Of a stretch of DNA of 64,000 nucleotides, positions 51,227 to 64,000 are shown piece after piece. Made by a program: the position numbers and the translations under genes. Each line of letters opens with the position of its first letter. Positions within the stretch are counted from its first letter, which is position 1. Source of the DNA: Pseudarthrobacter enclensis (GTDB lineage: Bacteria > Actinomycetota > Actinomycetes > Actinomycetales > Micrococcaceae). The stretch spans positions 434,001-498,000 of the forward strand of contig NZ_KQ758599.1 in NCBI RefSeq assembly GCF_001457025.1, in the 5' to 3' direction. The notes under the pieces were generated by a model. The model saw nothing but the letters and a program-made list of their open reading frames with translations. It did not search any database and had not been told where the DNA came from.

Positions 51227-51694
51227 GTGAAGAAGATCCTCGCCCTGGCTGCGGTGGCCGGCATCGCCGGGTTGACCGCCTGTTCCGTCTCGGCGCCGGC
51301 CCCGGAGGAGACCGGCGGGTCCACCGAGTCGCCCGCCGCCGTCGAAACGGGTGCGTCATCGGCCGCCCCGGAGCCCACCGCGTCCGGGGGAGCAGCACTG
51401 GGGGCCAAGGAGGCCTGCGAACGCTTCAACTCCCTGTTCGCCGACTACGCGGCAGTACCGGCCGGCGACGCCAACGGCTACGAGGATGTCTATCTCCAGG
51501 CTGAAGACGCGAAGGACACGGTGGCCGGGGACCTGCAGGGCCTGTTCGCATCGCTGAGCCTGCTGGCCATCGACCAGTCCGCGGCGGCGGAGTCGGGCGG
51601 GGAAGCGGCCCAGGCGTCCAAGGATGCAGTCCGGGACGCGGTGTTTGCCAACTCCGCTACCTGCTCGGCCGAAGGTGTCACGCTCAAGCTTTGA
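51227..51694 (+). CDS. Secreted lipoprotein, unknown function
   Basis: A 155-residue predicted lipoprotein: basic start MKKILALAAVAGIAG, lipobox LTAC with Cys19, then an Ala/Ser/Glu/Pro-rich linker of ~40 residues and a small helical domain (KEACERFNSLFADYAAVPAG) with two further Cys that may form a disulfide. I recognise no named family. The GTG at 51227 with GGAG upstream is chosen because the signal peptide begins there. Confidence 0.8.
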   Translation: MKKILALAAVAGIAGLTACSVSAPAPEETGGSTESPAAVETGASSAAPEPTASGGAALGAKEACERFNSLFADYAAVPAGDANGYEDVYLQAEDAKDTVAGDLQGLFASLSLLAIDQSAAAESGGEAAQASKDAVRDAVFANSATCSAEGVTLKL

Positions 51695-52002
51695 GCCGGC
51701 TTGGAGAAGCCCGTGAGGGACCTTTAAATGGTGCTTGCATTCCTGCGCCAAGTGGGGTAGACACGTCCGCCGTTTTGCCGTATCGTAGATATTTGCGTCT
51801 TCCCTGTTTACCTTCAGCCTTCATATAGCGGTGGGCTTTGCCTGGCAGCTGGCAATCAACGTGCCGTAGATACGTCACAGACTAGTCGGTCCAGGTCCCG
51901 GGTCATATAGCGGAACCGGATGGTAGCGCTGCGGAGTAACTTCCGCAGGGTGCACAGCGGGGGAGATCTGAAAACGCCTGAAGGTCTGTGGAAGGATCCC
52001 TC
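51695..52002 (+). promoter_or_regulatory. rpoB promoter and leader
   Basis: About 308 bases without a gene. TTGCAT (51735-51740) and TAGACA (51758-51763), 17 bases apart, form a plausible promoter, giving a leader of about 230 bases. GTAGATA appears twice (near 51785 and 51866), and a separate ATATAG stretch lies near 51905. No known RNA family was recognised. Confidence 0.5.
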
Positions 52003-55512
<3,510 letters not shown>

Positions 55513-55519
55513 GGAGTCC

Positions 55520-55548
55520 GACGACGGCGGGCCGCGTCCGCCGTCGTC
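55520..55548 (+). promoter_or_regulatory. Hairpin between rpoB and rpoC
   Basis: GACGACGGCGG pairs perfectly over 11 bases with CCGCCGTCGTC around a 7-base loop. No U-tract follows, so it is not a simple terminator. Confidence 0.6.
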
Positions 55549-55614
55549 CTCCTGACGTCCTCATCCCGCACCAAAGACTTCAGACTTTAGAGAACAAGAG
55601 AGAACAGGGACCAT

Positions 55615-59514
<3,900 letters not shown>

Positions 59515-59532
59515 CAGGCACCGCCTGACCCA

Positions 59533-59573
59533 GGGATGGTCCCGCACCGAAAGGTGGGGGACCATCCCCGTTT
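59533..59573 (+). terminator. Terminator after rpoC
   Basis: GGGATGGTCCC and GGGACCATCCC pair over 11 bases, with an inner CACC-GAAA-GGTG stem and tetraloop, followed by CGTTT. Confidence 0.8.
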
Positions 59574-59583
59574 AACCCGCCGA

Positions 59584-59613
59584 TTAAGGGCTGGGGGCTG
59601 TCCATGCTAGACT
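59584..59613 (+). promoter_or_regulatory. Promoter of rpsL-rpsG-fusA
   Basis: TAGACT (59608-59613) is a good -10, followed by GG; TTAAGG (59584-59589) 18 bases upstream is a weak -35. Confidence 0.5.
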
Positions 59614-59894
59614 GGACAGCAATTGTTATTGTGGCAGTGGATGAGAGCGCCGGCTCCAGCTGAAAGGCTGAGCCAGAGCGACGTTTCCGGTTTGCAGGGT
59701 TCTTGTGCAACGTATGCCACATTTTTGCATGCCTAGGGACTGGTGCTGTAGCAGCGCCGCCCCGGTATGTGATCCGACTATTAAAGGCTTCGCCTTCGCC
59801 GCCCTGGAGACCTTCTTCAAGGCCCGGGCGGCGGGGCAACGCAACAAGAGAGCGGCCGGAAACGGCTGCTCCGGATAAAACGGAGAACACGAGA
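59614..59894 (+). promoter_or_regulatory. Long rpsL leader
   Basis: About 280 bases without a gene. A hairpin GCCGCCCTGG/CCCGGGCGGC (one mismatch, near 59798-59833) and smaller GGCTTCGCC elements lie in it. It may hold a ribosomal-protein binding site, which I cannot assign. Confidence 0.4.
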
Positions 59895-60269
59895 GTGCCT
59901 ACGATTAACCAGCTGGTCCGCAAGGGCCGCACGCCTAAGGTCTCAAAGACCAAGGCTCCCGCGCTTAAGGGCAGCCCGATGCGCCGCGGTGTCTGCACCC
60001 GCGTCTACACCACCACCCCGAAGAAGCCGAACTCGGCTCTGCGTAAGGTGGCCCGTGTGCGCCTCAACGGCGGCGTGGAAGTTACCGCCTACATCCCCGG
60101 TGTTGGCCACAACCTGCAGGAGCACTCCATTGTGCTCGTTCGCGGTGGTCGTGTGAAGGACCTCCCGGGTGTCCGCTACAAGATCGTCCGTGGCGCCCTC
60201 GATACCCAGGGTGTGAAGAACCGTAAGCAGGCCCGCAGCCGCTACGGCGCAAAGATGGAGAAGAAGTAA
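59895..60269 (+). CDS. rpsL: 30S ribosomal protein S12
   Basis: A 124-residue decoding-centre protein. Lys43 ([12 protein letters not shown]) and Lys88 ([12 protein letters not shown]) are wild type, as expected in a streptomycin-sensitive strain. The GTG at 59895 begins [12 protein letters not shown]; the open frame extends upstream without homology. rpsG follows one base after the stop. Confidence 0.98.
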   Translation: MPTINQLVRKGRTPKVSKTKAPALKGSPMRRGVCTRVYTTTPKKPNSALRKVARVRLNGGVEVTAYIPGVGHNLQEHSIVLVRGGRVKDLPGVRYKIVRGALDTQGVKNRKQARSRYGAKMEKK

Positions 60270-60270
60270 T

Positions 60271-60741
60271 ATGCCTCGCAAGGGTCCGGCCCCCAAGCGG
60301 CCGCTCGTACAGGATCCCGTTTACGGCTCCCCGCTGGTCACCCAGCTCATCAACAAGGTGCTCGTTGACGGCAAGAAGTCCACGGCAGAGCGCATCGTCT
60401 ACGGTGCCCTCGAAGGCGCCCGCGCCAAGTCAGGCGGCGACCCCGTAGCAGCCCTCAAGAAGGCCATGGACAACGTCAAGCCTTCCCTCGAGGTCCGCTC
60501 CCGCCGCGTCGGTGGCGCCACCTACCAGGTTCCGGTTGAGGTCAAGCCGGGCCGCTCCACCGCACTCGCCCTGCGGTGGCTGGTTGGCTACTCCAAGGCC
60601 CGCCGTGAGAAGACGATGACCGAGCGCCTCCAGAACGAAATCCTGGATGCGTCCAACGGTCTCGGTGCCGCTGTGAAGCGTCGCGAAGACACCCACAAGA
60701 TGGCCGAGTCCAACAAGGCCTTCGCACACTACCGCTGGTAA
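60271..60741 (+). CDS. rpsG: 30S ribosomal protein S7
   Basis: A 156-residue protein that nucleates the 30S head. [20 protein letters not shown] and [18 protein letters not shown] are typical. It is tightly coupled to rpsL. Confidence 0.98.
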   Translation: MPRKGPAPKRPLVQDPVYGSPLVTQLINKVLVDGKKSTAERIVYGALEGARAKSGGDPVAALKKAMDNVKPSLEVRSRRVGGATYQVPVEVKPGRSTALALRWLVGYSKARREKTMTERLQNEILDASNGLGAAVKRREDTHKMAESNKAFAHYRW

Positions 60742-60751
60742 TACTCCCGGG

Positions 60752-60779
60752 CGCCGCCGGCTCAACCGAGCCGGCGGCG
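60752..60779 (+). promoter_or_regulatory. Hairpin between rpsG and fusA
   Basis: CGCCGCCGGCTC and GAGCCGGCGGCG pair perfectly over 12 bases with loop AACC. It ends 30 bases before the fusA GTG and has no U-tract. Confidence 0.65.
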
Positions 60780-60809
60780 AACGTGTAGTCCATCCCAAAA
60801 GGAGACCCC

Positions 60810-62924
60810 GTGGCACAGGACGTGCTTACCGACCTTAGTAAGGTCCGCAACATCGGCATCATGGCCCACATCGATGCCGGCAAGACCACCACCACCGAGC
60901 GCATCCTGTTCTACACGGGTGTGAACCACAAGATTGGCGAAACGCACGACGGCGCTTCGACCACTGACTGGATGGAACAGGAAAAGGAACGCGGCATCAC
61001 CATCACGTCTGCCGCCGTGACCTGCTTCTGGGAAAACAACCAGATCAACATCATCGACACCCCCGGCCACGTGGACTTCACGGTTGAGGTTGAGCGCTCC
61101 CTGCGCGTCCTCGACGGTGCCGTTGCTGTCTTCGACGGCAAGGAAGGCGTGGAGCCGCAGTCCGAGACTGTGTGGCGCCAGGCTGACAAGTACAACGTTC
61201 CGCGTATCTGCTTCGTCAACAAGATGGACAAGCTCGGTGCGGACTTCTACTTCACCGTAGACACCATCATCAGCCGCCTCGGTGCCAAGCCGCTGGTCAT
61301 GCAGCTGCCCATCGGTGCCGAGAACGACTTCATCGGCGTCGTGGACCTGCTCTACATGCGTGCGCTGGTGTGGCCGGGCGACGCCAAGGGCGACGTGACC
61401 ATGGGTGCCAAGTACGAGATCCAGGAGATCCCGGCTGACCTCCAGGCCAAGGCCGAGGAATACCGCGCCAACCTCGTTGAGACGGTTGCCGAGGCTTCCG
61501 AGGAACTCATGGAGAAGTACCTCGAAGGCGAAGAGCTCACCATTGACGAGCTGAAGGCCGGCATCCGCAAGATGACCATCAACTCCGAGCTGTACCCGGT
61601 CTTCTGTGGCTCCGCCTTCAAGAACCGCGGCGTCCAGCCGATGCTCGATGCTGTCGTCGACTACCTGCCGAACCCGCTCGACGTTCCTCCGATGATCGGC
61701 CACGATCCCAAGGATGAGTCGAAGGAACTGACCCGCAAGCCGTCCGCCGAAGAGCCGTTCTCGGCACTGGCGTTCAAGATTGCGGCCCACCCGTTCTTCG
61801 GCCAGCTCACCTTCATCCGCGTGTACTCCGGTCACGTGGAATCCGGTGCCCAGGTGGTCAACTCCACCAAGGGCAAGAAGGAGCGCATCGGCAAGCTGTT
61901 CCAGATGCACGCCAACAAGGAAATGCCCGTCGAGGCAGCAACCGCAGGCCACATCTACGCAGCAATCGGCCTCAAGGACACCACCACGGGTGACACCCTG
62001 TGTGACTCCAGCAACCAGATCGTCCTGGAATCCATGAGCTTCCCGGAGCCCGTGATCTCCGTTGCGATCGAGCCGAACACCAAGGGTGACCAGGAGAAGC
62101 TCTCCACGGCCATCCAGAAGCTCTCCGCTGAGGACCCCACCTTCCAGGTGTCCCTCAACGAAGACACCGGCCAGACCATCATCGCCGGCATGGGCGAGCT
62201 CCACCTGGACATCCTGGTGGACCGCATGCGCCGCGAATTCAAGGTCGAGGCCAACGTGGGCAAGCCGCAGGTGGCCTACCGCGAAACCATCAAGCGTGCC
62301 GTGGAGCGCCACGACTACACGCACAAGAAGCAGACCGGTGGGTCGGGCCAGTTCGCAAAGGTCCAGATCGCCATCGAGCCGCTGGACACCGCCGAGGGCG
62401 AGCTGTACGAGTTCGAGAACAAGGTCACCGGTGGCCGCGTTCCCCGCGAGTACATCCCGTCTGTTGACGCAGGCATCCAGGATGCGCTGAACGACGGCGT
62501 CCTGGCCGGCTACCCGGTGGTGGGCATCAAGGCAACGCTGATCGATGGCGCTTACCACGATGTCGACTCCTCTGAAATGGCCTTCAAGATCGCCGGTCGC
62601 ATGGCGTTCAAGGAAGCTGCGAAGAAGGCGAACCCGGTCCTGCTCGAACCGCTGATGGACGTCGAGGTGCGTACCCCTGAGGAATACATGGGTGACGTTA
62701 TCGGCGACCTGAACTCCCGCCGTGGCCAGATGCAGTCCATGGAAGACGCTGCAGGCGTCAAGGTTGTGCGCGCCCACGTGCCGCTGTCCGGCATGTTCGG
62801 ATACATCGGCGACCTGCGGTCCAAGACCCAGGGCCGTGCTGTGTACTCCATGACGTTCAACAGCTACGCGGAGGTCCCGAAGGCTGTCGCCGACGAGATC
62901 ATCCAGAAGAGCCGCGGCGAGTAG
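60810..62924 (+). CDS. fusA: Elongation factor G
   Basis: A 704-residue translocase GTPase. G1 [14 protein letters not shown]3 DTPGHVDF and G4 NKMDK are intact; domain IV has [15 protein letters not shown]. The GTG at 60810 follows AAGGAG. Confidence 0.98.
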   Translation: MAQDVLTDLSKVRNIGIMAHIDAGKTTTTERILFYTGVNHKIGETHDGASTTDWMEQEKERGITITSAAVTCFWENNQINIIDTPGHVDFTVEVERSLRVLDGAVAVFDGKEGVEPQSETVWRQADKYNVPRICFVNKMDKLGADFYFTVDTIISRLGAKPLVMQLPIGAENDFIGVVDLLYMRALVWPGDAKGDVTMGAKYEIQEIPADLQAKAEEYRANLVETVAEASEELMEKYLEGEELTIDELKAGIRKMTINSELYPVFCGSAFKNRGVQPMLDAVVDYLPNPLDVPPMIGHDPKDESKELTRKPSAEEPFSALAFKIAAHPFFGQLTFIRVYSGHVESGAQVVNSTKGKKERIGKLFQMHANKEMPVEAATAGHIYAAIGLKDTTTGDTLCDSSNQIVLESMSFPEPVISVAIEPNTKGDQEKLSTAIQKLSAEDPTFQVSLNEDTGQTIIAGMGELHLDILVDRMRREFKVEANVGKPQVAYRETIKRAVERHDYTHKKQTGGSGQFAKVQIAIEPLDTAEGELYEFENKVTGGRVPREYIPSVDAGIQDALNDGVLAGYPVVGIKATLIDGAYHDVDSSEMAFKIAGRMAFKEAAKKANPVLLEPLMDVEVRTPEEYMGDVIGDLNSRRGQMQSMEDAAGVKVVRAHVPLSGMFGYIGDLRSKTQGRAVYSMTFNSYAEVPKAVADEIIQKSRGE

Positions 62925-63185
62925 TCCGTACAGGGCTCTCAAAGCGAACACCTCGGGTGCGTGACCGGAAACGGGCAGCGCAGCCGGTGCAGGTGGCCGG
63001 GGCGGACCGGACCAGGTCCGGAATCCCCGTCCCGGCCCCCTGTACGAGCAGGTTCAGGGGATTACTATTAGTTCCTGGATCCGCAATTTCACCAATCCAA
63101 AGCCCCCAAGTAGACTTGCCTGAGTTTCTGCCGCGAGAAGCGCGGCCGAAAGGCAAGCCATTTGAAAACGTTCTAGGAGGAACCT
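62925..63185 (+). promoter_or_regulatory. fusA-tuf intergenic region with tuf promoter
   Basis: TTCACC (63088-63093) and TAGACT (63111-63116), 17 bases apart, give tuf its own promoter and a leader of about 65 bases. A GC-rich inverted repeat (about 62995-63037, GGCCGGGG with CCGGCC, inner CCGGA/TCCGG) lies upstream and may end fusA transcripts. Confidence 0.55.

Positions 63186-64000
<815 letters not shown>

Noticed and set aside
60762..62951. 729-codon open frame opposite fusA
   Set aside because: Shadow of fusA; no start signal or family resemblance.

Overview
This window comes from a high-GC Gram-positive actinobacterium, most likely Arthrobacter or a close relative such as Pseudarthrobacter (Micrococcaceae). 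The assignment rests on the mycothiol synthase gene, GlnR, a PPK-MutT1 pair, HadA/HadB-like MaoC dehydratases, the actinobacterial order aspC - tRNA-Trp - secE - nusG - rplK - rplA, and many starts that look leaderless (TANNNT followed 6-7 bases later by ATG/GTG). No transposase, prophage, CRISPR array or rRNA gene was found. The sequence reads as ordinary core chromosome with a few accessory genes.

Layout. 1-4.6 kb: a YgiC-like ATP-grasp ligase (cut by the left edge) with a YgiB-like partner, a MOSC protein, and a DEAD-box helicase behind a long leader. 4.9-5.1 kb: tRNA-Thr and tRNA-Met, each followed by a terminator. 5.2-13.1 kb: accessory metabolism (second YidC, AhpD-like, DHFR-like and NmrA-like proteins, GH13 alpha-glucosidase, aldo/keto reductase, CitE-like lyase, DUF2797). 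13.1-16.4 kb: HadA/HadB-like pair, MFS permease, murB. 16.4-20.4 kb: a small membrane protein, an AlkZ-type winged-helix protein, an AbiEi/DUF559 protein bracketed by two related palindromes, and asd. 20.5-27.4 kb (minus): membrane protein - GntR - thyA - folA - small membrane protein, and ppk - mutT1. 27.5-36.7 kb: mshD/glnR, a permease, a 37-residue membrane peptide, a nitrobindin-like protein, a flavoprotein, ygfZ with an ankyrin protein, an exporter, a GNAT and pfkA. 36.9-41.1 kb: three PspC-domain proteins around a two-component system.

41.2-64 kb is the transcription/translation core: aspC(-), tRNA-Trp, secE, nusG, rplK, rplA, then two tandem GNAT genes, rplJ and rplL behind an L10-type leader, a minus-strand ybaK-thiolase pair, a lipoprotein, then rpoB, rpoC, rpsL, rpsG, fusA and tuf (cut by the right edge). 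Three promoters here share the -10 sequence TAGACTGG and tuf has TAGACT. Several gene junctions carry perfect GC-rich hairpins with no U-tract, which fits processing or attenuation inside long transcripts.

The most interesting candidates are: (1) the YgiB/YgiC-like pair, whose small partner ends in a Gly-rich tail with a terminal Gly-Gly next to a glutathionylspermidine-synthase-like ligase; (2) a GntR(YtrA-like)/polytopic membrane protein operon with a perfect 10+4+10 operator; (3) an unlisted leaderless 37-aa membrane peptide; (4) two related palindromes flanking a DUF559 gene; (5) the density of leaderless starts.
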